A stretch of 64,000 bases of DNA, from the NCBI RefSeq assembly GCF_019423705.1, contig NZ_JAHZAX010000008.1, forward strand, positions 1-64,000. The letters run 5' to 3'. Under the pieces are notes generated by a model. It did not search any database and was not told the DNA's origin. It saw only the letters and a program-made list of their open reading frames with translations. Below are positions 52,753-61,318 of the stretch, piece by piece. The DNA comes from Ruminococcus sp. (GTDB taxonomy: Bacteria > Bacillota > Clostridia > Oscillospirales > Ruminococcaceae). The position numbers were made by a program, and so were the translations under genes. The stretch's first letter is position 1, and the number at the start of each line of letters is the position of its first letter.

Positions 52753-53649
52753 CTACATATCACCCATAAGTTTTTCAACTGCATCGACTGTCGGCGGATA
52801 AAGTGCAATAGGAAATTTTTCCACCGCTGCACCTGCCACAGCACAAGCCGTTTTCACCAACGTATCGTCGTCAAAGCCTTTATAAAGCCCATATACAGCA
52901 CCTGCCTTAAAGCTATCCCCTGCGCCAAGAGTTGACACTACGTCAACGTCAAATGCAGGACACTTTCTAGGCTCAGCATCCTTTCTGCCATACATCGCAC
53001 CCTTTTCACCAAGGGTGAATATCACAAGTCCGTCTGTATTATCTGTATAAAGCCTGAAAAGCTCATCATAGCTTTTATCTGGATAATATTCATCAAGGTG
53101 CTGATGAGATATGCAATTTACTGCACAATGCTCATGTATATAGCTGTCATAGGCACAATCTATGGTGACGTATTTCTTGTTATGCTTAACGCAAAGCTTC
53201 GCTATACCATCGCCAAAATAAGGGTCAGCCGCAACGCAAGCTGCGTTTTTCACCGACTTCTCTGAAGGCTGTTCATAAAAAGGCTTCGGACGTGAATAAA
53301 GCTTATCCCACTCGCCAAAACAGGTGCGTGTATTTTTATCTATGATAACATAGTCGGTCACGCCCTCGAAACCCTCTGTTACAAGCTCCGAAAGGTCAGC
53401 AGTCTTGTTTGCAAAATAATCCTTTATAAGCTTTTCATTGCCGCTTCCAAGGTGAGTACCGCCAAGCTTTACAGGCACGTTCAGACCACAAAGCACGACC
53501 GCCGCAGTTCCCGTTTCACCGCCAACAAGATGATATTTCTCCTTGATCTCAGCTGTGCCGTCAGCCTTTGGAAAATCGCCGTCAAGCAGAAATGAACAGG
53601 TTGAAATTATCTGACCATACATATAAACATAATTTTCCGCATATTTCAT
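52753..53649 (-). CDS. PfkB-family carbohydrate kinase
   Basis: 298 residues. Ribokinase fold with GGETGTAAVVLCGLN near the N-terminus (PfkB signature 1 region) and VVSTLGAGDSFKAGAVYGL (signature 2, catalytic Asp 245). It phosphorylates a sugar or nucleoside; the substrate is not evident and no transporter or hydrolase partner is adjacent. The AAGG before ATG 53649 is distant (12 bases), so an ATG nine codons downstream is a possible alternative start. Confidence 0.82.
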   Translation of the reverse strand: MKYAENYVYMYGQIISTCSFLLDGDFPKADGTAEIKEKYHLVGGETGTAAVVLCGLNVPVKLGGTHLGSGNEKLIKDYFANKTADLSELVTEGFEGVTDYVIIDKNTRTCFGEWDKLYSRPKPFYEQPSEKSVKNAACVAADPYFGDGIAKLCVKHNKKYVTIDCAYDSYIHEHCAVNCISHQHLDEYYPDKSYDELFRLYTDNTDGLVIFTLGEKGAMYGRKDAEPRKCPAFDVDVVSTLGAGDSFKAGAVYGLYKGFDDDTLVKTACAVAGAAVEKFPIALYPPTVDAVEKLMGDM

Positions 53650-53682
53650 ACCAACACCATACCTTATTATAATATAAAGTTA

Positions 53683-54546
53683 TTATTTCTGCCAAATAGC
53701 CGTCGAACCGCAAGGCAGCACGCCGCCTGTTGCTTCCACCGGCAGACCTATCTCGTCCGCAGTTACATTTCCGCCGAACTTCGTTCCCAGCACGTCTCTG
53801 AGGATATACGCCATTACCGACGGCGAAAGTCCCGTTGTGTAACTGTTGAGCAGGAAAAACAGCGGTTCATCGCTGAGCACACCTGCGCAGGTCTTGACAA
53901 GATCGTATATGCAGTCCTCAAGCTTCCATATCTCGCCCCCTGGGCCTCTGCCATAGGACGGCGGATCCATTACAACTGCGTCATAGCTTTTCCCACGGCG
54001 TATCTCACGCTGAACGAACTTTTCGCAGTCGTCCACCAGCCAGCGGATAGGCCTATCGGAAAGTCCCGAAGCTGCAGCGTTTTCTCTCGCCCATTGAACC
54101 ATTCCCTTTGAAGCGTCAACGTGTGAAACGCTTGCTCCTGCCTCTGCGCAGGCAAGTGTGGCACCGCCTGTATATGCAAAGAGATTGAGCACCTTTATCT
54201 CTCTGCCGGCGTTTCTGATCTTATCCGCCATAAAGTCCCAGTTAACAGCCTGTTCAGGGAAAAGTCCCGTGTGCTTGAAGCCTGTTGGCCTTATGATGAA
54301 TTTCAAATTCTTGTAGCTGATGTTCCAGCTTTCGGGCAGGCGCTTTTTATACTCCCACTCTCCGCCGCCCTTTGATGAGCGGTGATAAACGCCGTCCGCC
54401 TTTTCCCAAAGGTCTGAACGCTTTGGCGATCTCCATATTATCTGCGGGTCGGGGCGCACAAGCACCTTTCCGCCCCAGCTTTCCAGCTTGTCGCCGCTTG
54501 AGGTGTCTATTATCTTATAGTCTTTCCAGTTTTCTGCAATTCTCAT
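53683..54546 (-). CDS. Class I SAM-dependent methyltransferase (RlmI-like)
   Basis: 287 residues. A C-terminal Rossmann methyltransferase domain with SAM motif VLNLFAYTGGATLACAEAG (about 119-137), HVDASKGMVQWAREN, and the catalytic-loop motif MDPPSYGRG. It resembles the COG1092 rRNA cytosine-C5 methyltransferases RlmI/RlmK but is shorter and lacks their N-terminal PUA domain. Probable rRNA or tRNA methylase; target unknown. ATG 54546. Confidence 0.8.
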   Translation of the reverse strand: MRIAENWKDYKIIDTSSGDKLESWGGKVLVRPDPQIIWRSPKRSDLWEKADGVYHRSSKGGGEWEYKKRLPESWNISYKNLKFIIRPTGFKHTGLFPEQAVNWDFMADKIRNAGREIKVLNLFAYTGGATLACAEAGASVSHVDASKGMVQWARENAAASGLSDRPIRWLVDDCEKFVQREIRRGKSYDAVVMDPPSYGRGPGGEIWKLEDCIYDLVKTCAGVLSDEPLFFLLNSYTTGLSPSVMAYILRDVLGTKFGGNVTADEIGLPVEATGGVLPCGSTAIWQK

Positions 54547-54630
54547 ACCTATTATCCTTATATTTTATAGATCAATGCTTTTTCAAAGAACTCTAACTTT
54601 GTCTGCCAATACATAAAACACGTCGTTTAT

Positions 54631-54655
54631 TGTAGGAGCGAACAGCGTTCGCCCG
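54631..54655. repeat. Dispersed short palindrome, copy E
   Basis: TGTAG then GAGCGAAC-AGC-GTTCGCCC, in the gap between the flavoprotein and methyltransferase genes. Confidence 0.6.
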
Positions 54656-54678
54656 ACTGCCCCCAGCTTATTGACAGC

Positions 54679-55371
54679 CTATACCTTCCAAGGTCTCTTG
54701 CTCTCTGTCCAGCCCTTGTCACGCCAATATTCGCTGTCCGCAGGGTTCCAGCCTTTCTTGTTCGCAAAATGGAATATGGTGAAATAAAGCCGACCTTTAA
54801 GGCTTGCCTTTGGCTTGAAGCTGTCCGCTTTGAGCTTTGCGGCAATGCTGTCGGTCTTTTTTTCTATCTTTTGGCGCATTTTGTCTGAAACTCTGTTCCA
54901 GCTGGTTGCGTGTACGCCGAAACCTATCTTGTATATCTTCGGCACGCCCCAAAATGACAAGCTGTCCGCCATATCCTTGTTTGTGGAACTCATTCCTGCG
55001 CCTGCCGCCGTGGATATCACCACCGCACGCTTTGAGAACATTTTCTCCTCAGGTCGGTGAACTATCCAGCGCCAGCCGTAATGATCGAGCCAAGCTTTCA
55101 TCGAACCTGTGGCGTGGTAAACATACACCGGCGAAGTCAATATCAGCACGTCGGCGTCGTCAACAGCTTCCGTTATGGGACGAAGCTTTTCATAGTGCGG
55201 GCACTTATCCTCGCCCTTCATAAAACAGTTTGTGCAGCCGCAGCAGAACTCGCCGAAATCTCTCGGCAGGAAAAATTCCTTTACCTCGCCGCCCAGCTTA
55301 TCCGCAAGCTGTCTGCCTATATGATAGGTAGAACCCTTGTGGTTCTGCCCGTTTATTACTGTAATTTTCAA
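54679..55371 (-). CDS. Flavodoxin-family NADPH-dependent FMN reductase
   Basis: 230 residues. Flavodoxin-like fold with FMN phosphate loop NGQNHKGST (about 7-15) and TSPVYVYHATGSMKAWLD. A Cys cluster (residues 43, 44, 46, 49, 57, CCGCTNC...C) as in iron-sulfur flavoproteins. A C-terminal extension of about 60 residues is basic. Likely an NAD(P)H oxidoreductase in electron transfer or oxygen detoxification. Start taken as TTG 55371 with GGAG 10 bases upstream; a TTG at 55380 is too close to that site. 13-22 bases after glmM. Confidence 0.8.
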   Translation of the reverse strand: MKITVINGQNHKGSTYHIGRQLADKLGGEVKEFFLPRDFGEFCCGCTNCFMKGEDKCPHYEKLRPITEAVDDADVLILTSPVYVYHATGSMKAWLDHYGWRWIVHRPEEKMFSKRAVVISTAAGAGMSSTNKDMADSLSFWGVPKIYKIGFGVHATSWNRVSDKMRQKIEKKTDSIAAKLKADSFKPKASLKGRLYFTIFHFANKKGWNPADSEYWRDKGWTESKRPWKV

Positions 55372-55392
55372 ATTACCCAAGCTCCACCAACA

Positions 55393-56736
55393 TTACATTT
55401 TCTCGATAAGCTCAGCTATCTTGTAAGCATATTCTGTGATAATGCCCGTTCTCTTGCCCTCGATCATAACACGAACAAGGGGCTCTGTGCCCGATTCACG
55501 AACAAGAATCCTGCCCTCGTCACCAAGCTTTTCGGAATACATCTTGATAGCGTCGGTGATCTCCGGAACTTTATCCCACATACCCTTCTTGTCGGCTGTG
55601 ATCTTGACATTTACGAGCACCTGTGGATAACATTCCATACAAGCCGCAAGTTCGCTTGCCTTTTCGCCTGTGCATTTTAGGATAGTCAAAAGCTTCGTAC
55701 CTGTGAGCTCGCCGTCGCCTGTGTTGGCATAATCGAGAAGAATGATATGACCCGACTGCTCGCCGCCGACATTATATCCGCCCTTGAGCATTTCCTCGAG
55801 AACATATCTGTCGCCCACCTTTGTCGTTGCGGCAACGATTCCGTTTGCTTTTGCGAACTTGAAGAAGCCAAGGTTCGTCATAACAGTTACAACGCAGGCA
55901 TTGTTTTTGAGTATACCCATATTTTTCATATATTTCGAGAAGATAGCAAGTATCTTGTCGCCGTCGATAAGCTCGCCTTTTTCGTCAACTGCGAGACATC
56001 TGTCAGCGTCGCCGTCAAAGGCAAGACCCATATCGCAATGATTGTCAACAACAGCCTTCTGCAAGCCCTCGATATGAGTTGAGCCGCAGTCCTTGTTGAT
56101 GTTCGTACCGTCAGGCTTGTCGTTGAGCATTACGCACTTTGCGCCGAGGCCTTCAAAAATCCTCTGGGCACAAACGGAAGCCGAACCGTTTGCGCAGTCA
56201 AGAGCCACCTTAATGCCGTTGAAATCAGTCTGAACAGTTTTCATCACATAGCGGATATAGTCCCAAACAGCTTCTTTTTCGTAATAAATGTGACCAAGCT
56301 CGCAGCCGTCCTTGAGGTCGATCTGCTCAGGATCGTCAAGGATAAGCGCTTCGATCTCGTTTTCGATCTCGTCAGAAAGCTTGAAGCCGCTGCCCGAGAA
56401 AAGCTTTATTCCGTTGAACTCAACAGAATTGTGCGAAGCGGATATCATAACGCCTGCGTCAGCGTTGTATTTCTTTACCAGCATTGCAACGGCAGGCGTC
56501 GGCACAACGCCAAGGATATGAGCGTCAGCGCCCACAGAGCAGATACCTGCAACGAGAGCGGCCTCAAGCACGTCCCCCGAGATACGGGTGTCCTTGCCGA
56601 TGATGATCTTCGCCTTGTGATTAGCTTCTTTTGTTAGCACCATAGCGGCAGCTCTGCCTATCAGCATTGCAAGCTCGCAAGTGAGCTCAGTTATTGCGAC
56701 GCCTCTTGCGCCGTCAGTTCCAAACAATCTTCCCAT
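55393..56736 (-). CDS. glmM: Phosphoglucosamine mutase
   Basis: 447 residues. Converts glucosamine 6-phosphate to glucosamine 1-phosphate for UDP-GlcNAc and cell-wall synthesis. FGTDGARG at the start, phosphoserine loop ISASHNSVEFNG with Ser 101, metal loop AFDGDADRC, sugar loop GGEQSGH, and phosphate loop RESGTEPLVRVM. AAAGGAG lies 8-9 bases before ATG 56736. Works upstream of MurA, encoded 3 kb away on the other strand. Confidence 0.97.
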   Translation of the reverse strand: MGRLFGTDGARGVAITELTCELAMLIGRAAAMVLTKEANHKAKIIIGKDTRISGDVLEAALVAGICSVGADAHILGVVPTPAVAMLVKKYNADAGVMISASHNSVEFNGIKLFSGSGFKLSDEIENEIEALILDDPEQIDLKDGCELGHIYYEKEAVWDYIRYVMKTVQTDFNGIKVALDCANGSASVCAQRIFEGLGAKCVMLNDKPDGTNINKDCGSTHIEGLQKAVVDNHCDMGLAFDGDADRCLAVDEKGELIDGDKILAIFSKYMKNMGILKNNACVVTVMTNLGFFKFAKANGIVAATTKVGDRYVLEEMLKGGYNVGGEQSGHIILLDYANTGDGELTGTKLLTILKCTGEKASELAACMECYPQVLVNVKITADKKGMWDKVPEITDAIKMYSEKLGDEGRILVRESGTEPLVRVMIEGKRTGIITEYAYKIAELIEKM

Positions 56737-56830
56737 AAAAAATAACTCCTTTTAGGTCTTATAGACCACCATATTTCAAATTTGCAAAATTAATATCAAT
56801 AACAACAAGTGAGAAAGCAGTCACCGACAA

Positions 56831-56871
56831 GCGACCGAAGGTCGCAACAAAGATACATCGCCGCAGGCGAT
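56831..56871. repeat. Two short palindromes between ruvB and glmM
   Basis: GCGACC-GAA-GGTCGC (56831-56845) and ATCGCC-GCA-GGCGAT (56856-56870), related in style to the dispersed family. Confidence 0.4.
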
Positions 56872-56875
56872 ACCT

Positions 56876-56909
56876 TCATTCCTCACTCCTCATTCCTCAC
56901 TCCTCACTA
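56876..56909. repeat. Short tandem repeat CATTCCTCACTCCT
   Basis: Two and a half copies of a 14-base unit made from CATTCCTCA and CTCCTCA, just past the ruvB stop. Simple repeat, no coding value seen. Confidence 0.6.
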
Positions 56910-56922
56910 ACACAGAGCGAAG

Positions 56923-57960
56923 TCAAAGGTGCGTCTGTCCGTCCTTAAAAAGCCCAAGATGATCGTAAGCAAGCTGCGTCGCCACACGTCCCCTCGGGGT
57001 CTTTGAAAGGAAACCAAGCTGCATAAGGTACGGTTCGCAAACGTCCTCTATCGTGACAGCTTCCTCACCGATAGCCGCCGCAAGGGTCTCAAGTCCCACA
57101 GGGCCGCCGCCGTAGCCTTTTATTATCATCATAAGCAGCCGCTTGTCAAGTGAATCAAGTCCCAGCTTGTCAACGTCCATTCGGTTGAGGGCGATCTTTG
57201 CGATGTCGGAAGTTATCCTGCCGTCGCCCATAACCTCAGCGAAATCTCGCACACGCTTCAAAAAGCGGTTGGCTATTCTCGGCGTGCCTCTCGAACGCTT
57301 TGCTATCTCAGTCGCTCCGTCATCGTCGCAGGCAACCCCCAGCAGGATAGCCGAACGCTTTACGATATCCGTAAGCTGTTCGGTGTCGTAAAGCTCAAGC
57401 CGCTGGATAACGCCGAAACGATCCCTAAGAGGCGCAGAAAGCTGTCCGGCTCTCGTGGTCGCACCGATAAGAGTGAATTTGTTTAGCTCTATCCTTATTG
57501 ACCTCGCCGCAGGGCCTTTGCCCATAATAATGTCCAGCGCATAGTCCTCAAGGGCAGGATAAAGCACCTCTTCTACCTGTCGTGAAAGGCGGTGTATCTC
57601 GTCGATAAAAAGCACATCGCCCTTTTCAAGGTTGGTGAGCAGCGCCGCCAGATCACCCGGCTTTTCGATAGCAGGCCCCGACGTGGTGCGGATATTTACG
57701 CCCATTTCGTGAGCGATGATTGTTGAAAGCGTGGTCTTTCCAAGACCCGGCGGGCCATAAAGCAGAACGTGATCGAGACTGTCGCCCCTGTTCTTCGCCG
57801 CCTGTATGTATATCTTGAGATTTTCCTTGACCTTGTCCTGTCCGATATATTCGTCAAGAGTTTTAGGCCGCAGGCTTACCTCGAAATCGTCCGTGGTCTC
57901 CGAAACGGTTTCTTTCGGTGTAACGATCCTGTCGATATCAAAATCGCCCTTTTCGATCAT
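56923..57960 (-). CDS. ruvB: Holliday junction branch migration ATPase RuvB
   Basis: 345 residues. AAA+ motor with Walker A GPPGLGKTT (about 70-78), Walker B VLFIDEIHRL, sensor 1 IGATTRAGQL, Arg finger in SAPLRDRFG, and a C-terminal winged helix (about 260-330). Drives branch migration with RuvA and RuvC, encoded just upstream. Gap of 82 bases from ruvA. Confidence 0.97.
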   Translation of the reverse strand: MIEKGDFDIDRIVTPKETVSETTDDFEVSLRPKTLDEYIGQDKVKENLKIYIQAAKNRGDSLDHVLLYGPPGLGKTTLSTIIAHEMGVNIRTTSGPAIEKPGDLAALLTNLEKGDVLFIDEIHRLSRQVEEVLYPALEDYALDIIMGKGPAARSIRIELNKFTLIGATTRAGQLSAPLRDRFGVIQRLELYDTEQLTDIVKRSAILLGVACDDDGATEIAKRSRGTPRIANRFLKRVRDFAEVMGDGRITSDIAKIALNRMDVDKLGLDSLDKRLLMMIIKGYGGGPVGLETLAAAIGEEAVTIEDVCEPYLMQLGFLSKTPRGRVATQLAYDHLGLFKDGQTHL

Positions 57961-58042
57961 TTACGGAACGCTCCTTTCGATCTTTTACTTCGTGTATGTA
58001 TTTTCAAAAATTCGTTGTATTCTAAACCATTTTATGCAGATA

Positions 58043-58642
58043 TCAGAATTTTGCCAGCCCGATGAGCGCCTTTTTTATAAGCTCCTCAACGCTGAGGTTC
58101 GGGTCAAGCTTTGAGATAACCGACATAGCTTCCCCCTCGGAATAGCCAAGAACCACCAGCGCCGTGACAGCTTCCTCGACTGCGCCGCCCTGTACCGTGG
58201 TAAAGCCCTGAGCTGCTCCCCCACGAACGGAAATAGTGTTCTCCTTTGCCACCTTGTCTTTCAGCTCAAGCACTATCCTCTGAGCGGTCTTTGCGCCAAT
58301 GCCCTTTATCTTTGTGAACGCTTTTGAATCGCCAGTCGCAACAGCCAGCGCAAATTGTGACGGCGTGCAGGACGAAAGTATTGCAAGACCTGCCTTTGGG
58401 CCAACGCCGCTTACTGAAATGAGCATACGGAAGCTTTGCAGCTCCTCCTGCGTGGCAAATCCGAACAGCTCAACAGCGTCCTCCCTTATGGCAAGGTGGG
58501 TGTAAAGCTTCGCCTCGCTTTTTCCCGCAAGCTGCTGCAAAGTGGAAAAAGTCGTCTTGCAGGCGTATCCCACACCTGCACATTCTATTACGGCAAGTCC
58601 GTTTTCAGTATGAACAAGCTTTCCGCTGAGTGAATATATCAT
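58043..58642 (-). CDS. ruvA: Holliday junction DNA helicase RuvA
   Basis: 199 residues. OB-fold N-domain (MIYSLSGKLVHTENG), helix-hairpin-helix pair (ISVSGVGPKAGLAILS, KIKGIGAKTAQRIVLELK), and a C-terminal UBA-like domain that binds RuvB (about 150-199). AGGAGAAA precedes ATG 58642; the frame extends to 58750 across the repeat but is not used. Recognises four-way junctions. Confidence 0.97.
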   Translation of the reverse strand: MIYSLSGKLVHTENGLAVIECAGVGYACKTTFSTLQQLAGKSEAKLYTHLAIREDAVELFGFATQEELQSFRMLISVSGVGPKAGLAILSSCTPSQFALAVATGDSKAFTKIKGIGAKTAQRIVLELKDKVAKENTISVRGGAAQGFTTVQGGAVEEAVTALVVLGYSEGEAMSVISKLDPNLSVEELIKKALIGLAKF

Positions 58643-58714
58643 ATCTTTTCTCCTAGTATTATTACATATTTTTGAAATTATCAAACAATAAGTTTTCTCT
58701 ACAAGCTGTTTGTA

Positions 58715-58740
58715 TGTAGGGGCGAACAGCGTTCGCCCGT
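58715..58740. repeat. Dispersed short palindrome, copy F
   Basis: GTAG then GGGCGAAC-AGC-GTTCGCCC, between ruvC and ruvA. Confidence 0.65.
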
Positions 58741-58776
58741 TAATTTGCATTTTTCGACAGGCTCTAGTCTATGTAA

Positions 58777-59271
58777 TTACATATTCTTCATAATCTTTCG
58801 TGTATTCACCGACAGCCCATGAGTGATCGCAATGGCAACGGCGTCGGCGGTATCGTCGGGCTTTATAATGCTTTTTAGGTGAAGCATAGTCTTTGTCATT
58901 TCCTGCACCTGCTTTTTCTCAGCACGTCCATAGCCAACAATGGAGCACTTCACCTGCAGCGGCGTGTACTCGTATATGGGAATGCTGCGTATTATGGCAG
59001 GCAGCAAGGTAACTCCCCTCGCCTGCGCAACGTCGATAGCCGTCTTTTCATTGGTGTTGAAAAACAGCTTTTCAATGCCCATTTCATCGGGCTTGTATGT
59101 TTCGATTACCTCGGTCATATCGTCGTATATCACCTTGAGCCGCCTGTTGAAATCCATATCTGCGGCAGTCGTTATCGCTCCGAAATCCACCACGGAAAAC
59201 TGTCCGCCTCTGTAATCCAGCACACCGAAGCCTACGATAGCATAACCGGGGTCGATACCCAATATCCTCAC
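58777..59271 (-). CDS. ruvC: Crossover junction endodeoxyribonuclease RuvC
   Basis: 164 residues. RNase H fold with catalytic Asp 7 (ILGIDPG), Glu near 65 (MGIEKLFF), and a C-terminal acidic pair in KPDDTADAVAIA. Resolves Holliday junctions. Start set at GTG 59271, 7 bases after GGGAGG; a TTG one codon upstream is only 4 bases away. The order ruvC-ruvA-ruvB is standard, though a palindrome splits ruvC from ruvA. Confidence 0.96.
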   Translation of the reverse strand: MRILGIDPGYAIVGFGVLDYRGGQFSVVDFGAITTAADMDFNRRLKVIYDDMTEVIETYKPDEMGIEKLFFNTNEKTAIDVAQARGVTLLPAIIRSIPIYEYTPLQVKCSIVGYGRAEKKQVQEMTKTMLHLKSIIKPDDTADAVAIAITHGLSVNTRKIMKNM

Positions 59272-59334
59272 CAATGCGCCTCCCGTTCTGAGGACAGCTT
59301 ATCGTCAGACAATACTATCCTATAATAACAATTA

Positions 59335-59363
59335 ATTATACCACATTTTTCGCTTGATTGCAA
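59335..59363 (-). promoter_or_regulatory. ruvC promoter
   Basis: TTGCAA, 17 bases, TATAAT on the minus strand. Confidence 0.8.
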
Positions 59364-59439
59364 GCAAAACGCCGAGTTTTCACCAGTTTGTCACAGGCTG
59401 AAATGTAGAAATGGCTTGTCCGAATATGCCGATTTTTAG

Positions 59440-59590
59440 CTAATCTGCCCACGGGTATTCCCATTAGTTCGCAGGACTTTTCGACCTTGACAGGAAAAAT
59501 TATCGCACACTTTCGGTAAGCATACGCTAACAGAGAAAAATTTCGTACTCAAATATTACATCTTGGTTACATTTGAGTACGATTTTTTGT
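59440..59590. other. Structured intergenic stretch between ruvC and murA
   Basis: 59364-59670 holds no gene. Inside it CTAAT...GGG-TATT-CCC...ATTAG (near 59450-59475) and a perfect 12-base-pair hairpin (59543-59554 with 59571-59582) followed by TTTTTT. This is a good terminator placed between two divergent genes, so it ends no annotated transcript. A small RNA or a lost gene is possible. No promoter is clear. Confidence 0.4.
59543..59588. terminator. Orphan rho-independent terminator
   Basis: Stem TCGTACTCAAAT / ATTTGAGTACGA followed by TTTTTTG on the plus strand, and by a shorter T-run on the minus strand. Confidence 0.7.
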
Positions 59591-59670
59591 ACATTCGTAA
59601 CTTTGCTGTAATTTTCACCTTAAAAAGCAAAAAAATTGTCGAAATATTATTAAAATATCGCTATTCACTA

Positions 59671-59699
59671 TTGATTTTTATAAACAGGTGTGTTAAAAT
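59671..59699 (+). promoter_or_regulatory. Upstream murA promoter
   Basis: TTGATT, 17 bases, TAAAAT. Would give a leader of about 250 nt. Confidence 0.5.
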
Positions 59700-59868
59700 A
59701 TAAGAGTTGGATAAACCAATATTAAGAGTATATGAACATTTGTTTCTTTAATATATAGCCAAAGCCGTGGATTTATGGGCAGCTTCAACGATTATTGCTT
59801 TGTATGTTAAATGATTTTAACCAAATCGTTGAAATTCCTGCATTTTGCTTTTATTTTTCCTGCGGCTG

Positions 59869-59877
59869 TGGTATAAT
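59869..59877 (+). promoter_or_regulatory. Proximal murA promoter (extended -10)
   Basis: TGGTATAAT at 59869-59877 with no good -35; leader of about 72 nt. Confidence 0.55.
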
Positions 59878-59884
59878 AATCTGA

Positions 59885-59940
59885 GCGTCGGCAATAGATG
59901 GCGAAGTGCGCCCGAGAGACAACAGGCCGACAATCTCGTT
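59885..59940 (+). promoter_or_regulatory. Leader with alternative hairpins before murA
   Basis: GTCGGC (59887-59892) can pair with GCCGAC (59926-59931), enclosing GGCG-AAGTG-CGCC. CGAGA (59913-59917) can instead pair with TCTCG (59934-59938), next to the ribosome site AAGGAG (59941). The two pairings are mutually exclusive, so the leader could switch access to the start. Confidence 0.3.
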
Positions 59941-59955
59941 AAGGAGTGTGTAAAC

Positions 59956-61242
59956 TTGGAGAAGTTTGTTATAAAGGGAGGCAAGCCGCTGCACGGAACT
60001 GTACAGATCAGCGGTGCGAAAAACGCTGCGGTGGCATTGGTCGCTGCAACTATCCTGTGCGACGAGCCTTGCGTTCTCGAGAATGTTCCCGAGATCAGCG
60101 ATATCACTAAGTGTATGAAGATCCTTCGTGAAATGGGTGCGGAGGTCAAGCTTTTAGATAAAAATACTATTTATTTTGATACAAAGGGCATTGAAAAGCC
60201 CGAAGTGCCTTATGAGTTGGCAAGAACAATGCGTGCTTCCTGCTATTTCCTCGGAACATTGCTTGGAAGATTCCACGAAGCTTTCGTGCCAATGCCGGGC
60301 GGCTGCGATCTTGGCGACAGACCGATAGATCAGCACCTCAAGGCTTTCAAGGCGCTTGGCGCAACTGACGAGATCGTCAACGGCGCTAATCACGTCACCG
60401 CAAAAGAACTTGTGGGCAATCAGATATACTTTGACTTTGTTACAGTCGGCGCAACGATGAACGCTATTTTCGCTTCCGTCAAGGCAAAGGGCTTGACCAT
60501 AATCGAAAACGCTGCGAAAGAGCCGCACATCGTTGACCTTGCCAACTTCCTTAACTCAATGGGCGCTGATATCAGAGGCGCAGGTACTGACGTTATCAAG
60601 ATCAGAGGCGTTGATTACCTCAAGGGCGTGACTTATGCCACTATCCCCGATCAGATCGAGGCAGGCACTTATATGGTAGCCGCCGCCGCAACAAAGGGCG
60701 ACGTTATCATCGCAAACGTTATCCCTAAGCACCTTGAATCTATCACGGCAAAGCTTCGCAAGGTTGGCGTGAATGTTGAGGAGAATGACGAGAGCGTACA
60801 CGTTTGGGTGGACGGTCCGCTTATGAAAACTTCACTCAAAACAATGCCTCACCCCGGCTTCCCTACCGATATGCAGCCGCAGTTCTCAACGCTGCTGACG
60901 CTGGCGGAAGGCACGAGCATCGTTACTGACGATATTTTTGATAACAGATTCAGATATGTTGCAGAGCTGAGAAGAATGGGCGCTGACATTTCCGTTGACG
61001 GCAAGGTGGCCGTTATACAGGGCGTTGGAAAACTCAAGGGCGCACCGGTCGTTGCCACAGACTTGAGAGCAGGCGCAGCTATGGTGATCGCAGGTCTTGC
61101 GGCAGAGGGCACAACGGAAGTTGACAACATTTTCTATATTGAAAGAGGATATGAAAAGATAGACGAAAAGCTGAGAGGACTTGGCGCTGATATCCAGCGT
61201 GTTTACAAGCCCGACGCCAATGAAATGGAGCTCAGCGGTTGA
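59956..61242 (+). CDS. murA: UDP-N-acetylglucosamine 1-carboxyvinyltransferase
   Basis: 428 residues. First committed step of peptidoglycan synthesis: adds enolpyruvate from PEP to UDP-GlcNAc. Lys 22-Asn 23 (SGAKNA) and active-site Cys 117 (MPGGCDLGDRPIDQHL) are present, so the usual fosfomycin target residue is intact. The GDRPIDQHLKAFKALG stretch resembles the second MurA type (MurZ/MurA2) of Firmicutes. Start is TTG 59956, after AAGGAGTG; the longer frame from 59845 crosses the promoter and is not used. Own terminator. Confidence 0.95.
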   Translation: MEKFVIKGGKPLHGTVQISGAKNAAVALVAATILCDEPCVLENVPEISDITKCMKILREMGAEVKLLDKNTIYFDTKGIEKPEVPYELARTMRASCYFLGTLLGRFHEAFVPMPGGCDLGDRPIDQHLKAFKALGATDEIVNGANHVTAKELVGNQIYFDFVTVGATMNAIFASVKAKGLTIIENAAKEPHIVDLANFLNSMGADIRGAGTDVIKIRGVDYLKGVTYATIPDQIEAGTYMVAAAATKGDVIIANVIPKHLESITAKLRKVGVNVEENDESVHVWVDGPLMKTSLKTMPHPGFPTDMQPQFSTLLTLAEGTSIVTDDIFDNRFRYVAELRRMGADISVDGKVAVIQGVGKLKGAPVVATDLRAGAAMVIAGLAAEGTTEVDNIFYIERGYEKIDEKLRGLGADIQRVYKPDANEMELSG

Positions 61243-61260
61243 TAAATATTGAAAATTCTG

Positions 61261-61289
61261 CGGCGGCATATTATTTGCCGCCGTTTTTT
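61261..61289 (+). terminator. Terminator after murA
   Basis: CGGCGGCA-(7)-TGCCGCCG followed by TTTTTT. Confidence 0.85.
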
Positions 61290-61318
61290 ACGGCGCAAAA
61301 TTTGAACGGAGGTGCCCA

